From Kocuria dechangensis (GTDB taxonomy: Bacteria > Actinomycetota > Actinomycetes > Actinomycetales > Micrococcaceae), in NCBI RefSeq assembly GCF_014636775.1, contig NZ_BMEQ01000009.1:1-64000 (forward strand): a stretch of 64,000 nt of DNA, given 5' to 3'. Positions 26,155-35,700 of this stretch are shown here, piece after piece. The position numbers and the translations under genes were made by a program. The notes under the pieces are model-generated. The model was not told where the DNA came from, made no database searches, and saw only the letters and a list, made by a program, of their open reading frames with translations. Each line of letters starts with the position of its first letter. Position 1 is the first letter of the stretch.

Positions 26155-26201
26155 TTGTCGGACATCCCGTCCCACATCGTGAGACACCCCACACTCGCGG
26201 G

Positions 26202-27206
26202 CTAGGCAGGCTCGGGCGGGAAGGCCAGACGGCCCTCCTGCTGGAGGAAGAGCGGCCGCTCCCCCGCGGCCAGCCGGGTCAGCTGCTCCACCAGCAGCCG
26301 GCGCACGCGCGGCTCGTAGGAGGTGCACGAGCCGCCGGTGTGCGGGGTGACGATCGCCCCGGGCGCGCGGTAGAGGGGGTGGTCCGCGGGCAGCGGCTCG
26401 GGCTCGACGACGTCGAGCGCGCAGCGCAGCCGGCCGGACACGACCTCGTCCGTCAGCGCGGCGGTGTCCACCACGCGACCGCGGCCCACGTTGACGACGA
26501 GCGCGTCGTCGGGCAGCCGGGACAGCAGCGCGGCGTCGACCAGCCCGTCCGTGCCGCCGCTGGAGGGCAGCGCCACCACCAGGACGTCGGTGCGGGGCAG
26601 CAGCTCGGGCAGCTCGTCGACGCCGTGCACCCGGCCGCGGTCGTCGGTGCGGGCCCGCGAGGCCACGCGGGTGGTCTCGACCTCGAAGGGCACGAGGCGG
26701 TCCACCACGGCGGAGCCGATCTCCCCCACCCCGAGGACGAGCACGCGGCTGTCGGCCAGCGTGCGGGTGCTGAAGCGGCGGTAGACGCCCGCGTGCTGCT
26801 GCAGGACGGCACGGTCGATCTCGCGCTGGGCGGCGATCATCAGCCCGAGCGCCAGCTCCGCGGTGCCGGCGGCGTGCACCCACCCCGCGGTGGTGAGGGC
26901 GAGGTCCGGGCCGATGGCTGCCGGGACGCCGTCGAAGCCCGTGCTCTGCAGCTGCACCAGCCGCAGCCGGGACGCCGAGGGCAGGGCGCGGAGCCAGGGG
27001 CCGCCGAAGTACGGGGCCACCGCGACGTCGATCTCGTCCGCCCGGGCGCCGACCGGCTCCCCCACCATGTCCCAGAGGACGTAGCGGAAGCCGGGGACGC
27101 GGGCGGCGACGTGGTCGAGCAGCTCCTGCTCGGGGAGGGAGACGACGCGCAGCTCCGAGAGCGGGACCTGGGGGTCGGCGGGCGCAGGGGTCTGTGCTGG
27201 GGCCAT
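26202..27206 (-). CDS. D-isomer specific 2-hydroxyacid dehydrogenase
   Basis: 334 residues. The start ATG 27206 is supported by -10 TACGAT 7 nt upstream; ATG 27215 is an alternative. The NAD-binding fold has VLGVGEIGSAVVDRL. The second half shows VNVGRGRVVDTAAL, CALDVVEPEPLPADHPL (catalytic Glu) and VTPHTGG (catalytic His). The family reduces 2-keto acids or oxidises D-2-hydroxy acids; substrate unknown. It ends 48 bp upstream of the ilvB -35 box. Confidence 0.85.
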   Translation of the reverse strand: MAPAQTPAPADPQVPLSELRVVSLPEQELLDHVAARVPGFRYVLWDMVGEPVGARADEIDVAVAPYFGGPWLRALPSASRLRLVQLQSTGFDGVPAAIGPDLALTTAGWVHAAGTAELALGLMIAAQREIDRAVLQQHAGVYRRFSTRTLADSRVLVLGVGEIGSAVVDRLVPFEVETTRVASRARTDDRGRVHGVDELPELLPRTDVLVVALPSSGGTDGLVDAALLSRLPDDALVVNVGRGRVVDTAALTDEVVSGRLRCALDVVEPEPLPADHPLYRAPGAIVTPHTGGSCTSYEPRVRRLLVEQLTRLAAGERPLFLQQEGRLAFPPEPA

Positions 27207-27213
27207 GTCCGCC

Positions 27214-27219
27214 ATCGTA
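27214..27219 (-). promoter_or_regulatory. -10 box of hydroxyacid dehydrogenase, leaderless
   Basis: TACGAT on the minus strand, 7 nt before the ATG at 27206. It contains the alternative upstream ATG, which argues against that start. Confidence 0.5.
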
Positions 27220-27391
27220 GACGCCGCCCGCCCGCCGGGGGACGCCGGCGGCACGGGGGGCGTGGGGGCCGAGCGGGTGCCGGGTGGGGGCCGAGTGGAC
27301 AAGGCCGTACGAGGTGGTAGAGTACTTTCTCGTTGCGAGGCGAGGAACGGCGCGAGCCGACCGGCGCGATTCGGCCCCGGGGCCGGTTCCG

Positions 27392-27400
27392 TGCTAGTGT
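27392..27400 (+). promoter_or_regulatory. Extended -10 of tRNA-Lys
   Basis: TGCTAGTGT is an extended -10 (TGn plus TAGTGT) whose predicted start lies about 10 nt before the tRNA. A second candidate, TGGACA-16 bp-TAGAGT, lies at 27296-27323. Confidence 0.5.
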
Positions 27401-27416
27401 TCTTGCCGCACGACAT

Positions 27417-27489
27417 GCACCTCTAGCTCAATTGGCAGAGCAATTGACTCTTAATCAATGGGTTCTCGGTTCGAGTCCGAGGGGGTGCA
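27417..27489 (+). tRNA. tRNA-Lys(CTT)
   Basis: 73 nt plus encoded CCA at 27490-27492. The acceptor GCACCTC pairs with GGGGTGC with one G-U pair. The anticodon stem ATTGA/TCAAT encloses CTCTTAA, giving CTT. The T arm is GGTTCGAGTCC. Confidence 0.95.
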
Positions 27490-27496
27490 CCACACA

Positions 27497-27534
27497 GGAG
27501 GGCCCCGTCCGCGGCAGCGCGGACGGGGCCCTCC
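27497..27534 (+). terminator. tRNA-Lys terminator
   Basis: Perfect 17-bp stem, arms 27497-27513 and 27518-27534, loop GCAG, 4 nt after the CCA end. Confidence 0.75.
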
Positions 27535-27639
27535 GTCGTGCCCGGAACATTCGTCGCGCCCGGGCCCTTCGTCCCGTTCAGGCGGTCCCGTCGCGCCCGT
27601 GCGGTCGGGCGCCCCTGGACCCACGGGGTTCCGGGCGCG

Positions 27640-27670
27640 AAAAAACCCGGGGCGGCGATCCGCCCCGGGT
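27640..27670 (-). terminator. U-tract terminator after the MarR gene
   Basis: Minus strand: 11-bp stem ACCCGGGGCGG/CCGCCCCGGGT, 4-nt loop, then TTTTTT. It lies 110 bp beyond the MarR gene. A smaller hairpin (GCACCTGGG/CCCAGGTGC, 27744-27763) stands nearer the stop. Confidence 0.75.
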
Positions 27671-27780
27671 GGCACTCGCCCGCCCCGGCCACGGGGCCCG
27701 CCGGGCGCGCGCAGCGTCCCCGGCGCACCCGGACGCCCTCCTCGCACCTGGGACCCCAGGTGCACGGAGCACGCCCGGGC

Positions 27781-28317
27781 TCAGGCGGTCGGGTCCGACT
27801 GCGCCACGGCCTCGGCGGTCTCGCGGACGTCGGCCGCGGACGTGGCGTCCGGCGAGCCGGCGTCGGTCACGGTGCCGTCGGGCTCCACGCGCAGCTTCCA
27901 GCGGGCACCGCCCAGGGTCGTGATGATGTCGGCGAGGGTCCGGCGCAGGGCCTCGTCGGTGAGGAGGCCGTCGCCCACCAGCTCGTCCTCGAGCTGGGTG
28001 GCGGCCTCGAGCACACGCCGGCCCTCGGGCGTGATCGACACGAGGTGGCTGCGCCGGTCCCGGACGTTCTTGGAGCGCGTGACGTGACCGTGCAGCTCGA
28101 GCCGGTGCAGGGTCTTGCCCATGGTCTGGGCCTGCACCCGGACCTTGTGGGCCAGCTGGGCCTGCGTCATGCTCCCGGCCGTCCTGAGCACGTCGAGGGC
28201 CATGACCCCCGCGTGGGTGACCCCCAGGGTGGCGAGCCGCTCGTTCCACGCGTGCTCCACGAGCCGCGCCGCGGTGGAGAGCAGTCGGTTTGTCGGCCAT
28301 TGAGTGGTGAAAGGCAT
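27781..28317 (-). CDS. MarR family transcriptional regulator
   Basis: 178 residues. ATG 28317 has a -10 box 7 nt upstream. The winged helix spans HAGVMALDVLRTAGSMTQAQLAHKVRVQAQTMGKTLHRLELHGHVTRSKNVRDRRSHLVSIT in outline; the wing motif RDRRSHLVSIT is typical. A C-terminal tail of about 35 acidic/polar residues is not part of the fold. It is divergent from bcp, with a small palindrome at 28362-28373 between them, so autoregulation or control of bcp is possible. Confidence 0.88.
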   Translation of the reverse strand: MPFTTQWPTNRLLSTAARLVEHAWNERLATLGVTHAGVMALDVLRTAGSMTQAQLAHKVRVQAQTMGKTLHRLELHGHVTRSKNVRDRRSHLVSITPEGRRVLEAATQLEDELVGDGLLTDEALRRTLADIITTLGGARWKLRVEPDGTVTDAGSPDATSAADVRETAEAVAQSDPTA

Positions 28318-28324
28318 GCAAAGC

Positions 28325-28330
28325 AGTCTA
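28325..28330 (-). promoter_or_regulatory. -10 box of the MarR gene, leaderless
   Basis: TAGACT on the minus strand, 7 nt before the ATG. The A+T-rich palindrome TAAGTAAACTTA (28362-28373) lies about 30 bp upstream. Confidence 0.55.
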
Positions 28331-28361
28331 CCGACCTCACGGACGGAAATCAGCATCAAGG

Positions 28362-28373
28362 TAAGTAAACTTA
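28362..28373. promoter_or_regulatory. Palindromic operator candidate
   Basis: TAAGT-AA-ACTTA is a perfect 5-bp inverted repeat and markedly A+T-rich for this genome. It lies in the 271-bp region between the divergent MarR and bcp genes. The location fits a MarR operator. Confidence 0.45.
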
Positions 28374-28588
28374 TGAGCTTTCCTCTCCGCGTGAACACGC
28401 GGTGACCTGGTTCTCCCCCGGCGCCGGCCAGGAGGAGCCCGCCGGAGGCCGCCTGCGGCCCGCCCCGGGGAGCCGTCCGGCCCGTCCACCAGCCGGCACG
28501 GGGGAACCGGCGGTAGGGTTCGTTGTTCGGACCCAGACCCGGCCGAGCATCCCTGGCCGGGCACCCCACGGACAACGGAGGACCACCC

Positions 28589-29062
28589 ATGGCCGCACGT
28601 CTCGAGCCGGGCCAGCAGGCCCCGGACTTCACCCTGCCCGACGCCTCGGGCCGGCCCGTCTCCCTCTCCGACCTGCGCGGGCGCCGCGTGGTCGTCTACT
28701 TCTACCCCAAGGCGGAGACCCCCGGGTGCACCACCCAGGCCTGCGACTTCCGGGACAGCCTGGACCGGTTCGCCGCCGAGGGCTTCGCCGTGCTGGGCAT
28801 CTCCCCGGACGGCCCCGAGGCGCTGGCGAAGTTCACCGAGAACCAGTCGCTGACCTTCCCGCTGCTCTCCGACGCCGACCACGCCGTGGCCGAGGCGTAC
28901 GGCGCCTGGGGCGAGAAGAAGAACTACGGCAGGACGTACGAGGGCGTGATCCGCTCCACCGTGGTGGTGGACCCGGACGGCGCCGTCGAGCTCGCGCAGT
29001 ACAACGTCAAGGCCACGGGCCACGTGGCGAAGCTCCGCCGCGACCTCGGCCTGGAGGGCTGA
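28589..29062 (+). CDS. bcp: Thiol peroxidase, Bcp/PrxQ type
   Basis: 157 residues; ATG after GGAGG. The thioredoxin fold has ETPGCTTQACDFRD: peroxidatic Cys47 and resolving Cys52 spaced as in atypical two-Cys PrxQ enzymes. GAWGEKKNYGRTYEGVIRST is also characteristic. It reduces hydrogen and organic peroxides in the cytoplasm using thioredoxin-type donors. A -10-like TAGGGT lies at 28514-28519. Confidence 0.94.
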   Translation: MAARLEPGQQAPDFTLPDASGRPVSLSDLRGRRVVVYFYPKAETPGCTTQACDFRDSLDRFAAEGFAVLGISPDGPEALAKFTENQSLTFPLLSDADHAVAEAYGAWGEKKNYGRTYEGVIRSTVVVDPDGAVELAQYNVKATGHVAKLRRDLGLEG

Positions 29063-29097
29063 GGATAGGATGGGCGGGGGCCCGCAGGGCCCCTTCG

Positions 29098-29181
29098 GCG
29101 CGAGTGGTGGAACTGGCAGACACGCAGGATTTAGGTTCCTGTGCCCTGACCGGCGTGCGGGTTCGAGTCCCGCCTCGCGCA
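29098..29181 (+). tRNA. tRNA-Leu(TAG)
   Basis: 84 nt plus encoded CCA (29182-29184). The acceptor GCGCGAG pairs with CTCGCGC. The anticodon stem CAGGA/TCCTG encloses TTTAGGT, giving TAG. It has a long class II variable arm (CCCTGACCGGCG region). A -10-like TAGGAT lies at 29066-29071, just after bcp. Confidence 0.95.
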
Positions 29182-29185
29182 CCAC

Positions 29186-29209
29186 GTCCCCGGGCACGGG
29201 CCCGGGGAC
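29186..29209 (+). terminator. tRNA-Leu terminator
   Basis: 10-bp stem GTCCCCGGGC/GCCCGGGGAC with a 4-nt loop, directly after the CCA end. Confidence 0.6.
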
Positions 29210-29243
29210 CCCAGCACAGATCCTGCGAGGCAGCGAAGGACCC

Positions 29244-30857
29244 ATGGCGCCCAGGCGAACCCCCCGCACCGCGGCTGCCCTCGTGCTCGTCGCGGGGCTC
29301 ACGGCGCTGAGCGCGTGCTCCCCCGCACCGGAGGACGACCCCGACGACGCCGCCTCCCGCTCGGTGCCCACCCGCGAGTTCGTCTTCGCCAATGCCGCGG
29401 CGGCGCCGACGCTGGACCCAGCGGCCGCCGCCACCATGGAGACCTCCCGGATCGCCGCGCAGGTGCTCGAGGGCCTGGTCTCGGCCGACCCGTCGACCGG
29501 GGAGCCCGTCGCGGCGCTGGCGACGTCGTGGGAGGTGGCCGACGACGGCCTGTCCTACACCTTCCAGCTGCGCGAGGGCGTGCGCTTCCACGACGGCACC
29601 GACCTCGACGCGGCCGCCGTGTGCGCCAACTTCGAGCACTGGGCGGCCCCCGGCACGCCGCCCGGCGGGACCCGGACCCCCTTCGACACCGTCTTCCGCG
29701 CCGACGGGGCGGGCGGGACGTCGCTGTACGAGGGGTGCGCGGCGCCGTCGTCGTCCACGGTGGTCCTGAGCCTGTCCTCCGTGCACACGCCCCTCCTCCG
29801 GGCCCTCACCCAGCCGGCGTTCGGCATCGCGTCCCCGGCCTCCCTCGCCGCGGGCACGCAGGGCGAGCACCCCGTGGGGACCGGCCCGTTCCGCTACGTC
29901 TCCGGCGGCGGCGAGCGCGTCGTCCTGGAGGCCGACCCGGGCTACTGGGGCGAGCTCGGGGACATCGGGACCCTCGAGTTCCGCACCATCGCCGAGCCGG
30001 AGCTGCGCTACACGGCGCTGCGCCTGGGCCAGGTGGACGGCTACGACCAGGTGGGCCTGGACTCCTTCGCCCCGCTGGCCCGGCAGGGCGTGCAGGTGCT
30101 CCAGCGGGACCCCTACTCGGTGTCCTACCTCGGCATCAACCAGGACGTGGAGCCGCTCGACGACCCGGAGGTGCGGGCGGCGATCGCGGCGGCCGTGGAC
30201 CGCGGGGCGATCGTGCGGGAGCACTACCCGGACGGGACGCGGGTCGCCGACCAGTTCCTGCCCGCGCGCTTCGCGATGGACGGCACGGACCTGCAGGTGC
30301 CCGCCTACGACCCCCAGCGGGCGCAGGAGCTGCTCGCGTCCTCCTCCTACGCCGGCGAGCCGCTGAAGTTCTACTACCCCCGGCACACGTCGCGGACCTA
30401 CATGCAGGAGCCCGAGAAGGTCTACGCGGACATCAGCGCCCAGCTCGTGCGGGCGGGCTTCGTGATCGAGCCCGTCCCGGTGGACTGGTCCGACGGGTAC
30501 GTGGAGAAGGTCCAGGACCCCGAGGGCGACCACGCCCTGCACCTGCTCGGCTGGAACGGCGGGTACCGGGACCCCGACTACTTCATGGCCCCCCTCTTCG
30601 GCTCGGCCAACGGGGAGCTGGGGATCGACGACGCCTCCCTGTTCGGGGTGGTCAACCGCGCCGCGGCGCTGCCCGACGGCGAGCAGCGCGCCGCGGCGTA
30701 CGCGTCCATCAACAACCGGATCTCGCGGCTGCTGCCCGCCGTCCCGCTCGCGCACCCCGTCTCCGCCGTGGCGGTGGACGGCTCCGTGGCGTCCTTCCCC
30801 CTGACGTCCACGGGCTACGAGGAGTTCAACGAGGTGCGCCTGACGCCGGAGGGCTGA
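29244..30857 (+). CDS. ABC transporter substrate-binding lipoprotein (family 5)
   Basis: 537 residues; ATG after GAAGGA. The lipoprotein signal ends LTALSAC (Cys25). EFVFANAAAAPTLDPAAAATMETSRIAAQVLEG, TFQLREGVRFHDG and HPVGTGPFRYVSG in outline are the hallmarks of peptide/opine/nickel-binding family 5 proteins (DppA/OppA). No permease or ATPase gene is nearby, so it is an orphan and must work with a transporter encoded elsewhere. The ligand is unknown. Confidence 0.9.
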   Translation: MAPRRTPRTAAALVLVAGLTALSACSPAPEDDPDDAASRSVPTREFVFANAAAAPTLDPAAAATMETSRIAAQVLEGLVSADPSTGEPVAALATSWEVADDGLSYTFQLREGVRFHDGTDLDAAAVCANFEHWAAPGTPPGGTRTPFDTVFRADGAGGTSLYEGCAAPSSSTVVLSLSSVHTPLLRALTQPAFGIASPASLAAGTQGEHPVGTGPFRYVSGGGERVVLEADPGYWGELGDIGTLEFRTIAEPELRYTALRLGQVDGYDQVGLDSFAPLARQGVQVLQRDPYSVSYLGINQDVEPLDDPEVRAAIAAAVDRGAIVREHYPDGTRVADQFLPARFAMDGTDLQVPAYDPQRAQELLASSSYAGEPLKFYYPRHTSRTYMQEPEKVYADISAQLVRAGFVIEPVPVDWSDGYVEKVQDPEGDHALHLLGWNGGYRDPDYFMAPLFGSANGELGIDDASLFGVVNRAAALPDGEQRAAAYASINNRISRLLPAVPLAHPVSAVAVDGSVASFPLTSTGYEEFNEVRLTPEG

Positions 30858-30994
30858 CCGGGGCCGCGGCCGGAGGGACGGCCCGCTCCGCGGGCGCCCT
30901 GCACGCATTCGGGAATCGTCCGGGCGTGGCGATAGTCTGAACCCGACCATCACCGGCGCACCGGAGCGCCGGGCGTTCTACGGGAGCATCGACT

Positions 30995-32479
30995 GTGACA
31001 TCACCTCAGACAACGGAATCGACCGACGTCCTCCTGATCGGCGGGGGCATCATGAGCGCCACGCTGGGCGTGTTCCTCAAGGAGCTCGAGCCGCAGTGGG
31101 ACATCCTCCTCCTGGAGCGCCTGGACCAGGTCGGTGCGGAGAGCTCCAACGTCTGGAACAACGCCGGCACCGGCCACTCGGCGCTGTGCGAGCTGAACTA
31201 CGCCCCCCAGGCCGCCGACGGCTCCGTGAGCGCCACCAAGGCCCTGAGCATCAACGAGCAGTTCCAGCTCTCGCGCCAGTTCTGGGCCTCGCTGGTCACC
31301 GAGGGCAAGCTGCAGGACCCGCGCAGCTTCATCAACCCCGTCCCGCACATGTCGCTGGTCTTCGGCGACGCGCACGCCGACTACCTGCGCCGCCGGTACG
31401 ACGCGTTCAAGCCGCACAAGCTCTTCGAGCGCATGGAGCACAGCGAGGACCGCGAGACGATCGCCGAGTGGGCACCGCTGACCATGCACGGCCGCGGCGA
31501 GGGCCGCGTGGCGGCGTCCTGGTCCCCCGAGGGCACCGACGTCGACTTCGGGGAGCTCACCCGGCAGCAGGTGGCCCACCTGCAGGCCCAGGGCGGCACG
31601 GTCCGCTTCGGCCAGCAGGTCGTGGCCCTCGACCGGCAGAGCGACGGGAGCTGGCTGGCCAAGGTCAAGAACCGGATCAACGCCGAGGGCCACCGGCTGG
31701 TCCGCGCCAAGTTCGTCTTCGTGGGCGCCGGCGGCGGCGCCCTGCCGCTGCTGCAGAGGTCCGGCATCCCCGAGGCCAAGGGCTTCGGCGGCTTCCCGGT
31801 CTCCGGGCTGTGGCTGCGCAACAGCGACCAGGCGGTGGCCTCCCAGCACAACGCCAAGGTCTACGGCCAGGCCTCCGTGGGCGCCCCGCCCATGTCGGTC
31901 CCCCACCTGGACACCCGCTTCGAGCACGGCCGGCGCTCCCTGCTCTTCGGGCCCTACGGCGGGTTCAAGCCCAACTTCCTCAAGCAGGGCTCCTACCTGG
32001 ACCTGCCGCTGTCGGTGCGCCCGCACAACATCTACCCGATGACCCGTGCCGGGCTGGCCAACCTCGACCTCGTGAAGTACCTGATCAGCGAGCTGGCCAA
32101 GTCCAAGAAGCAGCGCGTGGAGGCCCTCCAGGAGTTCTACCCGACCGCCGACGGCTCCCAGTGGGAGCTCGTGGAGGCCGGTCAGCGCGTGCAGGTCATG
32201 AAGCGGGACAAGGAGAAGGGCGGCGTGCTGCAGTTCGGCACCGAGCTCATCACCGCCGCCGACGGCTCCATCGCCGGGCTGCTCGGCGCCTCCCCCGGCG
32301 CCTCCACGGCCGTGCCGATCATGCTCAACCTGCTCGGCAAGGCCTTCCCGGCCCGGATGGCCGGCTGGGAGCCCCGGCTCAAGGAGCTCATCCCCTCCTA
32401 CGGCACGACCCTCGACGACCACCCGCAGCTGGCGGACGAGGTCATCGGCCACACCGCACGGGTGCTCGGCATCAACTGA
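30995..32479 (+). CDS. mqo: Malate:quinone oxidoreductase
   Basis: 494 residues; GTG start with GGGAG about 9 nt upstream. This FAD enzyme oxidises malate to oxaloacetate at the membrane and passes electrons to quinone. The FAD motif is [15 protein letters not shown] near residue 11. [30 protein letters not shown] and GASPGASTA are Mqo signatures. A possible promoter, TTCGGG-17-GATAGT, lies 50-90 bp upstream. Confidence 0.96.
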   Translation: MTSPQTTESTDVLLIGGGIMSATLGVFLKELEPQWDILLLERLDQVGAESSNVWNNAGTGHSALCELNYAPQAADGSVSATKALSINEQFQLSRQFWASLVTEGKLQDPRSFINPVPHMSLVFGDAHADYLRRRYDAFKPHKLFERMEHSEDRETIAEWAPLTMHGRGEGRVAASWSPEGTDVDFGELTRQQVAHLQAQGGTVRFGQQVVALDRQSDGSWLAKVKNRINAEGHRLVRAKFVFVGAGGGALPLLQRSGIPEAKGFGGFPVSGLWLRNSDQAVASQHNAKVYGQASVGAPPMSVPHLDTRFEHGRRSLLFGPYGGFKPNFLKQGSYLDLPLSVRPHNIYPMTRAGLANLDLVKYLISELAKSKKQRVEALQEFYPTADGSQWELVEAGQRVQVMKRDKEKGGVLQFGTELITAADGSIAGLLGASPGASTAVPIMLNLLGKAFPARMAGWEPRLKELIPSYGTTLDDHPQLADEVIGHTARVLGIN

Positions 32480-32528
32480 CCCGCTCCCCCGGGCGGCCGC
32501 CGCGGCCGCCCGGGAGCAGCAGGTGCCC

Positions 32529-32562
32529 GACGGGGCCCGGACCGACCGGTCCGGGCCCCGTC
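32529..32562 (+). terminator. mqo terminator
   Basis: Perfect 15-bp stem GACGGGGCCCGGACC with its complement, arms 32529-32543 and 32548-32562, loop GACC, 50 bp after the stop. Confidence 0.7.
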
Positions 32563-32563
32563 G

Positions 32564-32599
32564 TCGTCCCGGGCCCCGTGGTCGTCCCGGGCCCCGTCG
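32564..32599. repeat. 18-bp tandem repeat, two copies
   Basis: TCGTCCCGGGCCCCGTGG at 32564-32581 and a copy with one change at 32582-32599. It follows the mqo terminator and looks like a duplication of its right arm. Confidence 0.6.
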
Positions 32600-32709
32600 T
32601 CCCCGGGCTTCCGGGGACCCGCCGGGCCGGGGACCTGTCGGGGCGGGAGACTACGCTGAGGAGCGTCCGCGCCGCTCCTCTGCGGGGCGCCGCCGTCCTG
32701 CTCTCCGCC

Positions 32710-32749
32710 TTCTCTCCCACTATCTTCTCTCCCACTTCTTCTCTCCCAA
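32710..32749 (+). repeat. Three pyrimidine-rich repeats before the RND gene
   Basis: TTCTCTCCCAC at 32710-32720, 32725-32735 and, with a final A, 32739-32749, spaced 15 and 14 bp. The third copy abuts the ribosome-binding site AAGGAG. Confidence 0.7.
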
Positions 32750-32758
32750 GGAGCGCGA

Positions 32759-35700
32759 GTGTTCCACCTCGCCCGTGCCTCGATGGCCAACCGTGCCCTG
32801 ATCGTGCTCATCACGCTGTTCGTGGCCCTCTTCGGCGTGTTCAGCATGCGGTCCATGAAGCAGGAGCTCATCCCTTCGCTCGAGATCCCCGCGATCAGCG
32901 TGGTCTCGGCGATGCCGGGGGCCTCCGCCGAGGTGGTCGACGAGCAGGTGGGCCGGCCGCTGGAGCGGGCGCTGAACATCGTGGAGGGGCTCGAGTCCTC
33001 GACGTCCACCTCCAGCAGCGGGCTCTCCAGCATCCGGCTCGGCTTCGAGTACGGCACCGACCTGGACCGGGCGCGCAACCAGGTGGAGCGGGCGATCTCC
33101 AACGTCCGCTCCCAGCTGCCGGACGACGTCGAGCCCGCCGCCTTCGCGGGCTCCGTCGCCGACTTCCCCATCGTCTTCCTCGCCGTGTCCTCCGACGAGC
33201 GGCTCAGCTCCCTCACGGCGGACCTCGAGCGCCTGACGGTCCCCGACCTGCAGGAGATCGACGGGGTGCGCTCGGCCGAGGTCAGCGGCGGCCCCGAGCA
33301 GGTCGTGTCGATCCTGCCGGACCGGGCGGCGCTCGCCCGGGCCGGCGCCACCCCCGCCGACATCCGCACGGCCCTCGAGGAGAGCGGCGGGCTCGTGCCC
33401 GTGGGCACCGTGGACGACGGCGCCACGACCCTCCCGGTCCAGGCCGGCTCCCCCCTGGACTCGCTCGAGGCCGTACGGAACGTGCCCCTGCCGCTCCCGG
33501 AGGACGCGCCCGACGGCGCCGCGCCGGTCACCGTGGGCGCGGTGGCCGCCGTGGAGCTCGCCGACCAGGAGCAGACCTCGATCACCCGCACCAACGGGGA
33601 GCCGACGCTCGCCGTGTCCGTCACGAAGACCCCGGACGGGGACACCGTGGGGATCTCCCACGCGGTCGAGGAGATGGTCCCGGAGCTGGAGGCCCAGCTG
33701 GGCAACGGGGCGCGGATCACCACCGTCTTCGACCAGGCGCCCTACATCGAGCAGTCGATCGAGGACCTCACCGTCGAGGGCCTGCTGGGGCTCGCGTTCG
33801 CCGTCCTCGTGATCCTGGTCTTCCTCGCCTCGATCCGCTCCACGCTCGTCACCGCGATCTCCATCCCGCTGTCCCTGCTCGCCACGTTCATCGGGATCAG
33901 CGCCCTGGGCTACTCCCTGAACCTCCTGACCCTGGCGGCCATCACCCTGTCCGTCGGCCGCGTGGTGGACGACTCGATCGTCGTGATCGAGAACATCAAG
34001 CGCCACTACGGGACGGTCGACCACCGCACGGACCCGGCCGGGGCCAAGCGGCGGGCCATCCTCACGGCGGTGCGCGAGGTCGCGGGGGCCATCACCGCCT
34101 CGACCCTCATCACCGTGGCGGTGTTCGTGCCCATCGCGTTCGTGGGCGACGTCACCGGCGAGCTGTTCCGGCCCTTCGCCCTGACCACCACCATCGCCCT
34201 GCTGTCCTCCCTGGTGGTCTCCCTGACGATCGTGCCCGTCCTCGCCTACTGGTTCCTGCGGGACCCGCGCCTGGCCCGCGCCCGGCGGGGCGCCGCGCCC
34301 GCCCCGCGCCCGGCGCCCTGGGACGGAGGAGCCGGGTCCCCCGCCACGCGACTGGAGGGGGGCTACCTGCCCGTCCTGCGCGGCACCCAGCGCCACCCCT
34401 GGGCGACGCTCGCGGTCAGCGTGCTGGTGCTGGGCGGGACCGCGGCCCTCCTGCCCGTGCTGCCCACGAACCTGCTGGGCGACACCGGCCAGAACACCAT
34501 GACCGTGGAGCAGGACCTGCCCCCCGGGACCGCGCTGGCGGTGACCTCCGAGCAGGCCTCCCGCGCCGAGGAGGTGCTCTCCTGGACCGAGGGGATCGAG
34601 GACATCCAGGTCACCATGGGCCCCGGCGGCGGCTTCTCCGCGTTCCTGCCCGGCAGCGGCACCGACAGCGCCACCTTCTCGGTGACCACGGACGCCGGGG
34701 TCGACCAGGAGCAGCTGCGGGCCACGGTCCGCGAGCGCCTCGGCCGGCTGCAGGGCGCCGGCGAGTTCACGGTCCAGGGCGCCCAGGGCTTCACGAGCAG
34801 CGACGTCGAGGTCCTCGTCACCGCCCCCGACCAGGAGACGCTGGCCGCGGCCGACGAGGCCGTGGTCGCGGCGCTGCGGGGGATCGACTCCGCGGCCCAG
34901 GTGACGAGCAACCTCGCGGCCACCCAGCCGACCGTCGTCGTCACGATCGACCGTGCGGCCGCCGCCGCCCGGGGCCTCTCCGAGGAGGAGGTCACGGGGG
35001 CGCTCGCGGGCACCGTCAATCCCCTGCCCGCCGGGTCCATCGACCTGGACGCCAACTCGGTGGCCGTGACCGTGGGGGAGGGCCGCGCCGTCGAGGACGT
35101 CGAGACCCTGCGCGGGCTGCCGGTGCCCGCCGCCTCGGGGACGGTCCGCCTCGACGAGCTCGCCGAGGTCGAGGAGGCCCTGACCGTCGAGACCATCACG
35201 TCGAGCAACGACCGGCGCACCGCCACGGTGGCCGTGACCCCGGGCGGCGACGACCTGGGCGCCACGAGCGCCGCGGTCGAGGAGGCCCTCGACGGCCTGG
35301 ACCTGCTGGAGGGCGCCTCCGCCGAGCTCGGGGGGGCGGCCACCGAGCAGGAGACCACCTTCCGGCAGCTGGGCCTGGCGGTCCTCGCCGCGATCGCGAT
35401 CGTCTACGTGGTGCTCGTGGCCGCGTTCAAGTCCCTGGTCCAGCCGCTGATCCTGCTGGTGTCCATCCCGTTCGCCGCCACGGGCGCGGTGCTCGCGCTG
35501 CTGGCGTCCGGGGTGCCACTGGGCCTGGCGTCGCTGGTGGGCGTGCTGATGCTCGTGGGCATCGTGGTGACCAACGCGGTGGTGCTGATCGACCTCATCA
35601 ACCAGTACCGGGGCCGGGCGCACGGCATGGCGCTGGAGGAGGCCATCGAGAAGGGCGCCGCCCGCCGTCTGCGACCCATCGTGATGACCGCTCTGGCCAC

